The notes under the pieces: model-generated | Database searches by the model: none | Told to the model about the DNA's origin: nothing | The model's input: the letters and a program-made list of their open reading frames with translations, nothing else | Shown: positions 29,037-38,536 of the stretch, one piece after another | How the letters are laid out: each line of letters starts with the position of its first letter | Numbering within the stretch: the first letter of the stretch is position 1 | Assembly: GCA_965230635.1 (NCBI GenBank) | Contig: CBDDLJ010000016.1 | Location: forward strand, 186,001-250,000 | Source of the DNA: CBDDLJ01 sp965230635 | Lineage (GTDB): Bacteria; Pseudomonadota; Gammaproteobacteria; UBA1113 | Direction: 5' to 3' | DNA: 64,000 bases | Program-made: the position numbers and the translations under genes

Positions 29037-29200
29037 TATAGCGTTTCCCTATATTGTTGACCTATACTAAGACTTCATCTAGCGCCTGCTTGCTTGGTTA
29101 TTCAAAAGCTTATTGACAATAAGTAAACGTCGCTTTTGAAACCTCGCAAGCAAACACTATGCTCGCTTAGAATAGGTCAACAATATAGGGAAACGCTATA
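29037..29200. repeat. MITE-like hairpin repeat, copy A (type 1)
   Basis: A 164-bp inverted repeat that begins TATAGCGTTTCCCTATATTG and ends with the reverse complement. The outer 29 bases of the two arms match perfectly. Inner arms pair imperfectly around a centre near TTATTGACAATAAGTAAACG. The ends are compatible with a TA target duplication. No ORF of its own. Closely related copies are at 39722 and 63288. Confidence 0.9.
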
Positions 29201-29289
29201 AGAAAGTATTTATTGTTTGATGCAATTTTTTCTTCTAGAATTTTTAATCCGGAGCAGTAATGTTCACGTATTCAGGAACAGTGTTGATC

Positions 29290-30198
29290 TCAATACCATT
29301 TTTCTTCACCTTCTGGCCGGGTATTAAAGCGTTTATATTGCCATAAGTATTGTTCTGGTTGTTGTTGAATGATGTCTTCGATAGTTTTATTGATCCTGAT
29401 CATATCTTGTTTCTCATTTTCTGTTGGAAAATTTTCTAAAGCAGGTTTTATGTTTATTTTATAGCTTTTTCCATCTTCACAACGATAAAATGCGATAGGA
29501 ATAATTTGAGCATTGCTTATCTTGGCAATTTTACTAGGTGCTATTAATGTTGCTGCAGGTACGTTGAAAAAAGGAATGAAAATGCTGAATTTTCTCCCTA
29601 AATCCAAGTCAGGAGCATACCACACGGTATGGACTGTGCGTAGATGTTTAATCATATTGCGTGTGTCTTTACGAGTGAATACTTTATCGCAGTGTTTTTG
29701 CAAATGTTTAAACATAAAATCATTCAATGCTGGATTGCGAGGACTGTGATACATAAGGGAAAAAGGAATATTTGAATGCAATCCAAGTGCCCGGCCTATT
29801 AAATAAATAGAAACGAAATGAGGAAATAATAAAATAACGCCCTGCTTGTTTGCCAAAGTGTTGCTAATTTCATCTAAGCCTGTTACTGAGTGAATCAATC
29901 GTTTGACACGTTTGTTGCTAGCAAATATAGCAAGTAGTGTTTCGAAAAATCCCATACCTAATGATTCAAAATTCTTTTGCAAAAATATTTCTTTTTCTTT
30001 TGGTGATAATTCTGGAAAGCATAAGGATATATTGGTATTTGCTACATGATATAGTTTTTTATTTTTTCTATATAAGCGACGACCCAACCATCTCCCACAA
30101 CACATTTGCCAAGAATAAGGCATCCAGGTGAGAATACGTAAGCTATTTAATACCAGAGTTGTTAGCCAATAGATTAAGAAATGTTGTTTTTTTCGCAT
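29290..30198 (-). CDS. Lipid A acyltransferase-like protein (LpxL/HtrB family) with an altered catalytic motif
   Basis: A 302-residue protein from ATG 30198 with GGGAG four bases upstream; in-frame starts at 30240 and 30276 would add residues before the membrane anchor. It has an N-terminal membrane helix, then LPHF-type motif LLFPHFVSIYLIGRALG and VWYAPDLDLG, matching the late acyltransferases that add secondary acyl chains to lipid A. The family catalytic dyad is HxxxxD/E. Here the His (codon 29820-29818) is followed by Tyr (29805-29803) where the acid should be. Activity is therefore in doubt. Confidence 0.8.
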   Translation of the reverse strand: MRKKQHFLIYWLTTLVLNSLRILTWMPYSWQMCCGRWLGRRLYRKNKKLYHVANTNISLCFPELSPKEKEIFLQKNFESLGMGFFETLLAIFASNKRVKRLIHSVTGLDEISNTLANKQGVILLFPHFVSIYLIGRALGLHSNIPFSLMYHSPRNPALNDFMFKHLQKHCDKVFTRKDTRNMIKHLRTVHTVWYAPDLDLGRKFSIFIPFFNVPAATLIAPSKIAKISNAQIIPIAFYRCEDGKSYKINIKPALENFPTENEKQDMIRINKTIEDIIQQQPEQYLWQYKRFNTRPEGEEKWY

Positions 30199-30710
30199 TG
30201 TGCTCCCAAAGATAGTCCAATTTCGCGCAACGTCAACCATTATTTGTTTAATTAAAAGAATACAGTATGCTAACAAAAAATCAGATTGAGTACTAGTGAC
30301 TGGCAGATTGACGAAATTGCGCCAACTCGTGTTCGCGATGGTTATTATCGGCTTTATATTTTATTAACGTCTTAAAATTAGATTGTACATTTATAGAAAA
30401 GACTATGGTTAATTTTACCTCATTGCAATTTGGCTATTGACATCGCCTGTAAAAGCTGATAACGATAATGGGTGGCGTGAAGAGAATTTTGTTTAAAATA
30501 GCAGCAATTTTTTTTTATTTTCTGGTGGCAGTGAAGCAGAAAGGTGTAGTGTTACAATATTATTTGTGTCTAGATGAGTATCACTGGGATACGTGCGTAG
30601 AGTTGTACTCTGATCATATTTGATGGCAAAGAGTAAATAATGCAGGTTATTGGTTCTTTAGAGTAGTGTTTTTATTAGTCAGACTACATAGGACAGTAGA
30701 GAGGTGAGGT
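30199..30710. other. Intergenic region between divergent acyltransferase and NACHT genes
   Basis: About 510 bases holding the two promoters. A short GTATC/GATAC stem is near 30577-30592. No coding sequence is supported. Confidence 0.5.
30437..30465 (+). promoter_or_regulatory. Candidate sigma-70 promoter for the NACHT gene
   Basis: TTGACA (30437-30442) is followed after 17 bases by TAACGA (30460-30465). Spacing is ideal and the -35 is perfect; the -10 is weak. It would give a leader of about 240 bases before ATG 30711. Confidence 0.3.
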
Positions 30711-33700
30711 ATGAAAAACACAGCCAAAAAAGAAGACGTCGCAGAAGGTACGGAGTTAACCGACAGTACCAGCAAAATCCATCAGAAATTGGCGAAGGAA
30801 CAAAGCGCATTGCCAGCTGATTCGGATGCGTATTGTTTGGAGCAGTTAGGTGCACAATGCGATGCCGATAGTCAACCACACCGTGGTGTGTTAGCAAGTG
30901 GTGAGGCGATTGTTAGTCTGCAGCAAACACTTAAGAACATGGGTTGTACAGATTATCAAAACATTCCTCGTAAACAATTAGAACATTTGTTAGCACTTGA
31001 TGCACCAAAGCGCGAGCAGATTTTGCAGGTGATTAGCCAATTTAAACCAGAGAGCATAGCGGCATCAGGAAATGCAGAAGTAAGTGTTGTTCAGTATTTG
31101 GAAGATGTGTTGAACCGTAAAGTTCATTATGCCGCTGTGCCAGGGGAAAACGCTGGCAGCTTATCAACAAAGGAAACGGTAGGACGTCAACAAGGATCTC
31201 AAATAAGAACAGCTGATAATGATGCAGGCATCACTCATTGTGAGCGAATATCAAATTTACCGATAACACTATGGCTATCTCCGATAGCAGCTTCTGATTA
31301 TGCGCGAGTCAACATTAAAGTAATCATAAAACATGCTTTTAATGTTTCTAGCAGTGGTGCGAATTTTGTACTACCTGAATTATCGGTATTAATGGCTCAT
31401 CTAGAGGCATTAAGAGAAACGGATTTATCGCAAGACGATGTGAATACCCTTATTGATATTGCTAAGACGTGCCAACAGCATAGCTATGTTGTTCATGCGG
31501 TCTGTATTTATGCGCTGCTCTATCGAGCCAAGGAGCAACATGCCCATCGAGATACTCACACGCAGCTGTTTTATCAAACACAATTAGCATCACTGCTAAG
31601 CCAAAAACCTTTCGAAGGTAAGCAGATCGCATTTCAGTCCGCGCAAGGGACTTTTCATCAACCCGTGGCGATACAGGAAGCGGATACGTGGGTTGATGTG
31701 GCATTACGCTTTAAACAAAGTTCGTTAATGCATTATTTGCTCAGTCAAGATGAGTCGTATCATGATTTTAGTATACAATTGACAAATAAAGAAGCCAATG
31801 ACGGTATGATTGAAGTTGAACGTGAAACTGTATTGCATCGATTGTGCCGCTCGAGTATTGCTGACTTATCACTTTATCAGCGATTTGTAGCAATGTGGCC
31901 ACAGGCACTGGGTGCTCGGACGCCGGATTTTCATTTGCCCTTGCATAAAGCGGCGTGTTTCGCCGATCAGAATGTGTTTCGTTATTTAGTTGAAGAGACA
32001 ACAAACGCTTGGGTGCAAACTGATAGTCAAGGTAATACCTTACTGCATTTGGCGGCAATGTATGCTAATACTGAGGTAGTTAACCTATTGCTACAACAAG
32101 CGGGTATTGATGTGAATGCACGCAATGCGGATAACCGCACACCGTTGCATTGCGCCGCAGCAGGCCGGCAATTGGATCAAGGCAGCACATTGGCAGACTA
32201 CGAAGTGGTATTCAATAGTTTATTAGCACAAGGCGCTGACCCCACATGCGTGGATAGTCATCAAGAAACAGCCAAGGATATGGCAAGCACTTCAGCTAAT
32301 GGTCGATTATTCGATGTATTTGATAAGGCGCTCAATCGCACAGCGCCAGAGCGATTATGGCAATATTGGCAGACTGCGATGATGTCGTACTATAGCAAAG
32401 AGACGTTTGTGAAAAAACAACTATTCAATGAGGATTATTTTTCACTGGCGGATTATTTTGTGAATCTTCAGCTGGTAAAAAAACGAGACGACTCAGCTGA
32501 TGATAGACAACAACCTCATGACGATAGGCCGATCTATAAACCATTGCGAGAGCGTGACAGGCTAGTAGGTAAAAAAGAAGTGATTGAATTGACTGATTTG
32601 TTTCAACCGTCAATCTATACCAATAGTCATGGGAAATCTTTACCGCCTATCAATACTGTTATGTTATCCGGTGCAGCGGGCGTTGGGAAAACAACATTAG
32701 TGGATTATCTAGCTTACCAGTGGGCACTGTCTAAAAAAGGAGAAGGTAAAACAGGTTTGTGGTCAGCGTTTGATATGGTATTAATAGTTCGATGTCGTGA
32801 CTTGCATCCTGAACAGATAGACTCTGATATTCGAACTATTACACAGTTATTGCATCGTGCCTGCTGGGGTTCATTAAGATTATCAGCCGATGATGCGCAG
32901 TCACTGCTTGCTAGACTTGAACAATCTCCTGCTAGGTGCTTATTGCTGTTAGATGGATTGGATGAATTGCCAGAACTTAAGCAAACGTATTGGCGTGACT
33001 TGCTAGTACAATTATTTCAGTTGCCGTTTAAGAAATTGGTGACGACTCGGCCGTATGCGATAGGGACGCTACAAAAATGGATAAACCATGACGGGTTAGT
33101 TGAAATCAGTGGTTTTACCGATAGCAATGTGGCGGTATATTTTGAAAAAATGCTGGGGCAATCGAATGAAACCCAGGCTTTTATTCAAGCAGTAAAAAAG
33201 AACCCGGACCTTTGGGCCATCACTCATACCCCCATTCACGCGTATTTATTAAAAAGCTGGTGGGTAAGCACCTGTTCACAAACGGGATCTGCTCAGTTAG
33301 CCGCATTATCAACAAGCGACTTGTATCGTTCATTGATAGTGGATGTGTGTCGGCGTTATCTGGCAAAAACAGGTAAGTTAAATGGTAGTGAGTTGTTAGA
33401 TGATGAGGTGGTGCTGGATGATTCACGTGTCCACTGTTTGTTAAAAACATTGGGATATTGGGCTTTTGAAGGATTACGGCAGAATACTGCACAATTATCT
33501 ACCCGCTGGTTAAGCGGTGTTCAGGGGAGTGATGAAGAGCCCACGCTATTATGGACAAATCAGTTCAAGCAACTCAATGTAGATTATTTGAAAGCGCTGG
33601 GTTTGTTGAAACAAGTTGGAAATAATATCAGTACGCAACAATGTTTTGAATTTCTCCATTTATCGTTTCAAGAATTTTTAGCAGCCAGTGCAATAGCAGT

Positions 33701-36257
33701 AACATTGAGAATAGGCACCGAGGATGAAAAAACACACATCACTCACGTCATTCATGCGTACAAATACCATCTAAATTTTACCTTGGTTTGGCCGATGGTG
33801 TCGGGTTTGTTGAAAGGATATCCTAGCGTGTTGAATGATTTTTTGTCACATCTAATCGCAGGGCCTCGTGACTGGGTTGGGTTTGTTGAGTTTGAGTTGC
33901 TGATGCGTTGCTTAGAATCAAGTCTAGCGTTAAACACAGACACAAATACCCTATGTTCACAACAGAAAGGCTTGCTGTGGATTATTCGACTACGAATTCG
34001 GCAGCTTGATACACTACCAGACAGTTGGCATAAATCTACTTTGAATATCTTATCCATGTGCCCTAAACTCGCTCGATTGAATGTTGATGCGGTATTGGCA
34101 TTCTTTCAGAATCAGCTTGTTAGTGTATGGGTTCGCCGCGAATTGGTGGCAAGCGCCGCTGTTGCCTCGTTGTTGAAAAATACCAGTGTTGTGGAGGCAA
34201 GATTGACATTCCATCAGAGCGGATGTACGGAAGAATTGATTCGCTGCTATCTGGCGGTACGGGCCGCTGTCTCGTTGTCAGAAAGTCCCAGTGTTGTGGA
34301 GGCAGTATTGACGTTCCTTCAGGACAAGAATGGAGATCGTTGGCATCGCTGCAATCTGGCGGCAATCACCGCTGTCTCGTTGTCGGAAAATTCCGATTTT
34401 GTGGGGGCGGTATTGGCACTCCTTAAGGATCAGCGTGTGGATGGAAGGGCTCGCTGCGATCTGGCGGCACGCACCGTTGCCTTGTTATCAGAAAAACCCA
34501 GTTTTGTGGAGACGGTTTTGACGCTCCTTCGGGATCAGCATGTGTATGGAGGATTTCGTTGCTATCTGGCGATAATCGTCGTTGCTTCGATGTCAGAAAA
34601 ATCTGGTGTTGTGGATGCGGTATTGACACTCCTTCAGGACCAGCGTGTGTATGGAAAGGATCGTGGCAAACTGCTTAGAAGCGCTGTTGCCTCCTTGTCG
34701 GAGCAGCCCGGTTTTGTAGAGAAGGTATTGATGCTTCTTCAGGATTCAAGTGTGAATGAAAAGGTTCGCTGCGATCTGGCAGCAAATTTGATTGCCTCGT
34801 TGCCGAAAAACTCCGGTGTTGTTAAGATGGTATTTATGCTTCTTCGGGATCAGTGTGTGGATGGAAGGGCTCGCTGTGAACTGGCGGAAAATGCTGCTGT
34901 CTTATTGTCAAAAAATCCAGGGGTTGTGGAAACGGTATTGACACACATTCGGGATCAACGTGAGGATGCATGGGTTCGCTGCAAATTGGCGGCAAGCGCT
35001 GTTGCTTCGTTATCGGAAAATCCCGATGTTGTAAAGGTGGTATTGACGCTCCTTTGGGACTCGCGTGTGCATGTATGGATTCGCTGCAAACTGGCGGCAA
35101 TCACCGTTGCCTCGTTGTCAGAAAACCCCGATTTTTTGTATACGGTATTGACGATCCTTAGGCACCCGCGTGTGGATGGAAAGGCTCGCTGTGAACTGGC
35201 GGCAAGCGCCGTTGCCTCGTTGTCAGAAAAACCCGGTTTTTTGTTTACGGTATTGATGCTCCTTTGGGACCCGCGTGTGGATGGAAAGGCCCGCTGTGAT
35301 CTGGCGGCAAGCGCCGTTACCTCGTTGTCAGAAAAACCTGGTTTTGTGACTACGGTATTGGCACTCCTCAAGGACTCACGTGTGGATGGAAGGGCTCGCT
35401 GTGAACTGGCGGCAAGCGCCGTTGCCTCGTTGTCAGAAAAACCCTGTTTTGTGACTACGGTATTGACGCTCCTTCCGGACTCGTGCGTGGATGAATGGGC
35501 TCGCTGTAAACTGGCGGCAAGCGCCATTGCCTCATTATCGGAAAATCACAATGTTGTAGATGCAGTGTTGACGCTCCTTCAAGACCCGTGTGTGGCTGGA
35601 AGGTATCGCTGCGGTCTGGCGGCAATTTTCATTGTCTCGCTGCCGAAAAATTCCGGTGTTGTGAAGACGGTATTGATGCTCCTTCGGGATCCGCGTGTGA
35701 ATGGAGGGGCTCGCCGTGAACTGGCGGCAGCCGCTGTTGCCTCGTTGTCGGAAAATCCTGATATCGTTGATGCGGTATTGACGCTCCTTTGTGACCAGAG
35801 TACGGATAGAAGGGCTCGCTTTGCTCTGGCGGAAATCGCCTGCGATCACTGTACTAAATGGGCTAAGTGGCCGAATAAACTTCTTGCTTTCTTCAACAGT
35901 TTATTTGTCAAAGACCATTATGGAGAAGAACTACTTTGGCACATCAATATTCCCGTGCATGTAATGCTGCCTTTGTATGAAAAGACTCATGAGAAAGGTC
36001 GTCATTATATTAAAGTACAATTAGTAAATCACCGTGTCTTAGTGTATGATCGAGCAGGCACTGTGTTAGTGAGGCAAGCGGGGCAAACCGAACACTTACG
36101 TTTATCACGATCGACTATTCAGCAAGTCAAACAAGACCTTCAATCGTTGACTGGTAATCAAGTAAGTGGTTTATCTCAGCTGGGCTTTTTTGCAACATCA
36201 ACAACTACGAATTCTTCACTGACATTCCGCAGCATTAAATCCTGCTTTTTTCTTTAA
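30711..36257 (+). CDS. Ankyrin-NACHT-HEAT-repeat protein (bacterial NLR-like)
   Basis: A 1848-residue STAND-type ATPase. Residues about 373-515 are ankyrin repeats (GNTLLHLAAMYANTEVVNLL, RTPLHCAAAG). The NACHT module has Walker A GAAGVGKTT at 654-662, Walker B CLLLLDGLDEL at about 743-753, and sensor KLVTTRPYA. A winged-helix region follows (LHLSFQEFLAASAIAV). Residues about 1125-1720 are 17 tandem 35-residue helical repeats. The last 130 residues include a small beta-rich stretch (KVQLVNHRVLVYDRAGTVLV). No signal peptide or membrane helix. GAGGTGAGGT precedes the ATG. Bacterial NACHT proteins often sense phage; in a host-associated bacterium an effector that mimics host NLRs is equally possible. 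Confidence 0.9.
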   Translation: MKNTAKKEDVAEGTELTDSTSKIHQKLAKEQSALPADSDAYCLEQLGAQCDADSQPHRGVLASGEAIVSLQQTLKNMGCTDYQNIPRKQLEHLLALDAPKREQILQVISQFKPESIAASGNAEVSVVQYLEDVLNRKVHYAAVPGENAGSLSTKETVGRQQGSQIRTADNDAGITHCERISNLPITLWLSPIAASDYARVNIKVIIKHAFNVSSSGANFVLPELSVLMAHLEALRETDLSQDDVNTLIDIAKTCQQHSYVVHAVCIYALLYRAKEQHAHRDTHTQLFYQTQLASLLSQKPFEGKQIAFQSAQGTFHQPVAIQEADTWVDVALRFKQSSLMHYLLSQDESYHDFSIQLTNKEANDGMIEVERETVLHRLCRSSIADLSLYQRFVAMWPQALGARTPDFHLPLHKAACFADQNVFRYLVEETTNAWVQTDSQGNTLLHLAAMYANTEVVNLLLQQAGIDVNARNADNRTPLHCAAAGRQLDQGSTLADYEVVFNSLLAQGADPTCVDSHQETAKDMASTSANGRLFDVFDKALNRTAPERLWQYWQTAMMSYYSKETFVKKQLFNEDYFSLADYFVNLQLVKKRDDSADDRQQPHDDRPIYKPLRERDRLVGKKEVIELTDLFQPSIYTNSHGKSLPPINTVMLSGAAGVGKTTLVDYLAYQWALSKKGEGKTGLWSAFDMVLIVRCRDLHPEQIDSDIRTITQLLHRACWGSLRLSADDAQSLLARLEQSPARCLLLLDGLDELPELKQTYWRDLLVQLFQLPFKKLVTTRPYAIGTLQKWINHDGLVEISGFTDSNVAVYFEKMLGQSNETQAFIQAVKKNPDLWAITHTPIHAYLLKSWWVSTCSQTGSAQLAALSTSDLYRSLIVDVCRRYLAKTGKLNGSELLDDEVVLDDSRVHCLLKTLGYWAFEGLRQNTAQLSTRWLSGVQGSDEEPTLLWTNQFKQLNVDYLKALGLLKQVGNNISTQQCFEFLHLSFQEFLAASAIAVTLRIGTEDEKTHITHVIHAYKYHLNFTLVWPMVSGLLKGYPSVLNDFLSHLIAGPRDWVGFVEFELLMRCLESSLALNTDTNTLCSQQKGLLWIIRLRIRQLDTLPDSWHKSTLNILSMCPKLARLNVDAVLAFFQNQLVSVWVRRELVASAAVASLLKNTSVVEARLTFHQSGCTEELIRCYLAVRAAVSLSESPSVVEAVLTFLQDKNGDRWHRCNLAAITAVSLSENSDFVGAVLALLKDQRVDGRARCDLAARTVALLSEKPSFVETVLTLLRDQHVYGGFRCYLAIIVVASMSEKSGVVDAVLTLLQDQRVYGKDRGKLLRSAVASLSEQPGFVEKVLMLLQDSSVNEKVRCDLAANLIASLPKNSGVVKMVFMLLRDQCVDGRARCELAENAAVLLSKNPGVVETVLTHIRDQREDAWVRCKLAASAVASLSENPDVVKVVLTLLWDSRVHVWIRCKLAAITVASLSENPDFLYTVLTILRHPRVDGKARCELAASAVASLSEKPGFLFTVLMLLWDPRVDGKARCDLAASAVTSLSEKPGFVTTVLALLKDSRVDGRARCELAASAVASLSEKPCFVTTVLTLLPDSCVDEWARCKLAASAIASLSENHNVVDAVLTLLQDPCVAGRYRCGLAAIFIVSLPKNSGVVKTVLMLLRDPRVNGGARRELAAAAVASLSENPDIVDAVLTLLCDQSTDRRARFALAEIACDHCTKWAKWPNKLLAFFNSLFVKDHYGEELLWHINIPVHVMLPLYEKTHEKGRHYIKVQLVNHRVLVYDRAGTVLVRQAGQTEHLRLSRSTIQQVKQDLQSLTGNQVSGLSQLGFFATSTTTNSSLTFRSIKSCFFL
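34083..35868 (+). repeat. Seventeen 105-bp tandem repeats encoding a HEAT-like solenoid
   Basis: The unit is 35 codons, typified by VLTLLRDxRVDGxARCxLAA then SAVASLSEKPGF. Seventeen units can be laid end to end without gaps from VDAVLAFF to VDAVLTLLCD. Units in the middle-to-late part (about 35090-35520) are nearly identical at the DNA level, for example the shared word GGCGGCAAGCGCCGTTGCC. Early and late units have diverged. This points to recent copying by unequal recombination inside the array. Confidence 0.93.
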
Positions 36258-36990
36258 GACTTGCACGAATGGCAAGTAGATAACATATTTAATTGATTGA
36301 AAATAAGTGTTCAGCCAATCTTACAGTAACCTATAATTATTTAGTTATTTGTTAAAAATTACATAATATCATAAATAAGGTTTAAAGACATCCTCTAATA
36401 CAAAGTTTATGTATGCCTTAAAAGCAATAAAATACCCAGTGTGCAGTCGGTTTTTGTCAAGGATTTTTTTTCATATTAGAAAAGCAGGCTTCTTCTTTAA
36501 GTTTCGTTCGATGAATTTATTTAAGTGAATGAATGAAAAAATACGACGACAGTGTTTTATTTGTATATTTCTCAATAATAAAGCCGCTATACAGTTGATT
36601 GGTGTTTTATTAGCTGAGTAATATGAAACTTGGCAGAATCAAAATCGCTATCTCGATATGAAAGATGACTGGGATTGTAAAAATAAATTAGCGAAAGAAG
36701 AGGAAATAAATTCGAATAATATTGCTTCAATGGCCAAATGATAAAATGAGATTTGAGTAATGGGAATTTGTAGCAAAATTTGAATTTGGTCATTTTCCAT
36801 TAAAGCTTGCATGTATCTTGCATTCACATATATCGCTTTCTCAATACTTTTGTGTCTTTCATTAAGAATCGGCAGGGTATAGCCAATTAAAGCGAAATAT
36901 TGTAGACTGCTGCAAGTAGGAGCTCACCTAGAATTGGTTAAGTAGTGAGCATAAAGCCAGTGTTCAGTAATCTTTGCAGGAATAGCTTGA
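36258..36990. other. Intergenic region before hldE
   Basis: About 730 very AT-rich bases. A small ACTTGC/GCAAGT stem just after the NACHT stop (about 36259-36280) could be a weak terminator. I find no supported gene, tRNA or repeat copy. Confidence 0.45.
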
Positions 36991-38433
36991 ATGAGAATAA
37001 AAATACCTGATTTTACAAAAGGCCGTGTTATGGTGTACGGCGATGTTATGCTCGATCGTTACTGGTATGGTAACACGTCGCGTATTTCTCCCGAAGCACC
37101 GGTGCCGGTTGTGCATGTTAATTCGATTGAAGAATGCCCGGGTGGTGCGGGGAATGTGGTCTTAAATTTAAAAGCATTAGGTGTTGATGTCAAATTGTTT
37201 GCAGCTTGCGGTGATGATCAGGCAGCAAAGGCATTGAAAGAAAAATTTGCGGATGAGCAGATTGATTGTTGCCTGAATGTGATTGATACAATCCCAACGA
37301 CAACAAAACTACGTGTTTTAAGCGCCAATCAACAATTGATTCGGTTAGACTTTGAAGAAAAATTAGCCGTATGTAAGCAAAGTGATTTACATGCGTTGTG
37401 TTGTGATGCATTGCCTAATTACGATGTATTGATTCTTTCTGACTATAATAAAGGTTGCTTGGTGGATCCACAGCCGTTGATTACTGCCGCAAGATCAGCA
37501 AGCACCCCGGTTATCGTTGATCCAAAACAATTAGATTTTTCAGTATACCGACATGCTTATTTAGTGACTCCTAATTTTAAAGAATTTTGCTCGGTTGTGG
37601 GTGAGTGTTTGGATGAAAACAGTATTATAGAAAAAGGATTAAATTTAGCAAATACGCATGCTTTAGAGGCATTACTTGTTACGCGAGGTGAACAGGGAAT
37701 GACGTTAATCAAAGCAGATGGTGATGTTATGACAATCCCAGCCTATGCGCGCGAAGTATTTGATGTGACCGGTGCGGGCGATACCGTCATTGCTATGTTA
37801 GCTGCAGCAATCGCAGCAGGAGAAACAGTAGAATCAGCCACGCGATTAGCCAATACAGCCGCAAGCATTGTTGTTGGGAAGTTAGGCGCCGCTAGTATTT
37901 CTGTCAAGGAATTGCGTCAAGCTATTGAAGAAAATCACACGCGTGGTATCGAGTTGCATGACGTTGGTGTGGTTTCTCATCCGGTTTTGTTGGAAGTGGT
38001 GGCGGATGCTAAAAGACATGGTGAGACAGTTGTGTTATTGGCTGGTATATTTGATGTCTTACTCAATGCACATATGCAATTATTACAGCAAGCGAAGCAA
38101 TATGCCGACCGCTTGATTGTTGTTGTCATGGATGATGCGTTTGCTCATTGTGTTAATTATCAACCTCTTCATAGCCTGGCCGCTAGAAAATCAGCTTTAG
38201 CAGGAATGACAGATGTTGATTGGGTTGTCGATGCGACGATACCGACAATCGCTGAATTGTGTCGACAAATTGCTCCAAATGTGTTGGTTAACTGTTCGCT
38301 AACTGATAGTTTAATGCAGCCTATATTATTATCAACTGAAGGAAGAATAATGACCAGTGAGTTTGATGAAATTCAAGAATATCAACAACTTAGATGCAAT
38401 ATCTTACAAAAACAACAGATGTTCATTGAATAA
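36991..38433 (+). CDS. hldE: HldE-like ADP-heptose synthesis protein with a degenerate adenylyltransferase half
   Basis: A 480-residue protein of the normal bifunctional length. The N-terminal PfkB-type kinase (D-glycero-beta-D-manno-heptose-7-phosphate 1-kinase) looks intact: GGAGNVVLNLKALG near residue 51 and the catalytic GAGD at 261-264. The C-terminal half should be the heptose-1-phosphate adenylyltransferase. Its nucleotide motif, TNGxFDxLHAGH in the family, reads LAGIFDVLLNAH (350-361). The KGGDY segment is replaced by VNCSLTD and the C-terminal GCSTT segment is absent. The second activity is therefore probably lost, although waaC nearby needs ADP-heptose. A separate adenylyltransferase may exist elsewhere. 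Confidence 0.88.
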   Translation: MRIKIPDFTKGRVMVYGDVMLDRYWYGNTSRISPEAPVPVVHVNSIEECPGGAGNVVLNLKALGVDVKLFAACGDDQAAKALKEKFADEQIDCCLNVIDTIPTTTKLRVLSANQQLIRLDFEEKLAVCKQSDLHALCCDALPNYDVLILSDYNKGCLVDPQPLITAARSASTPVIVDPKQLDFSVYRHAYLVTPNFKEFCSVVGECLDENSIIEKGLNLANTHALEALLVTRGEQGMTLIKADGDVMTIPAYAREVFDVTGAGDTVIAMLAAAIAAGETVESATRLANTAASIVVGKLGAASISVKELRQAIEENHTRGIELHDVGVVSHPVLLEVVADAKRHGETVVLLAGIFDVLLNAHMQLLQQAKQYADRLIVVVMDDAFAHCVNYQPLHSLAARKSALAGMTDVDWVVDATIPTIAELCRQIAPNVLVNCSLTDSLMQPILLSTEGRIMTSEFDEIQEYQQLRCNILQKQQMFIE

Positions 38434-38536
38434 ATTAATCCAACTTCCTAAGAAAAGATTAAGGTTTTTGTGATATGATTTACCTATATAGTGTATAACT
38501 ATGTCTATAAAGTAGGCAGAAAGTGAGGTAAATAGT

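Noticed and set aside
29037..29200. Hairpin repeat considered as a CRISPR or tRNA-like structure
   Set aside because: Copies are dispersed, not in a spaced array, and no cloverleaf or cas gene is present.
34120..35849. Long open frames antisense to the HEAT-like repeats, some near 190 codons
   Set aside because: They arise because the repeat unit lacks stops in the other frames; no ribosome sites and no recognisable protein.
36587..36793. A 68-codon minus-strand frame before hldE
   Set aside because: AT-rich sequence without a ribosome site or family match; it looks like chance.
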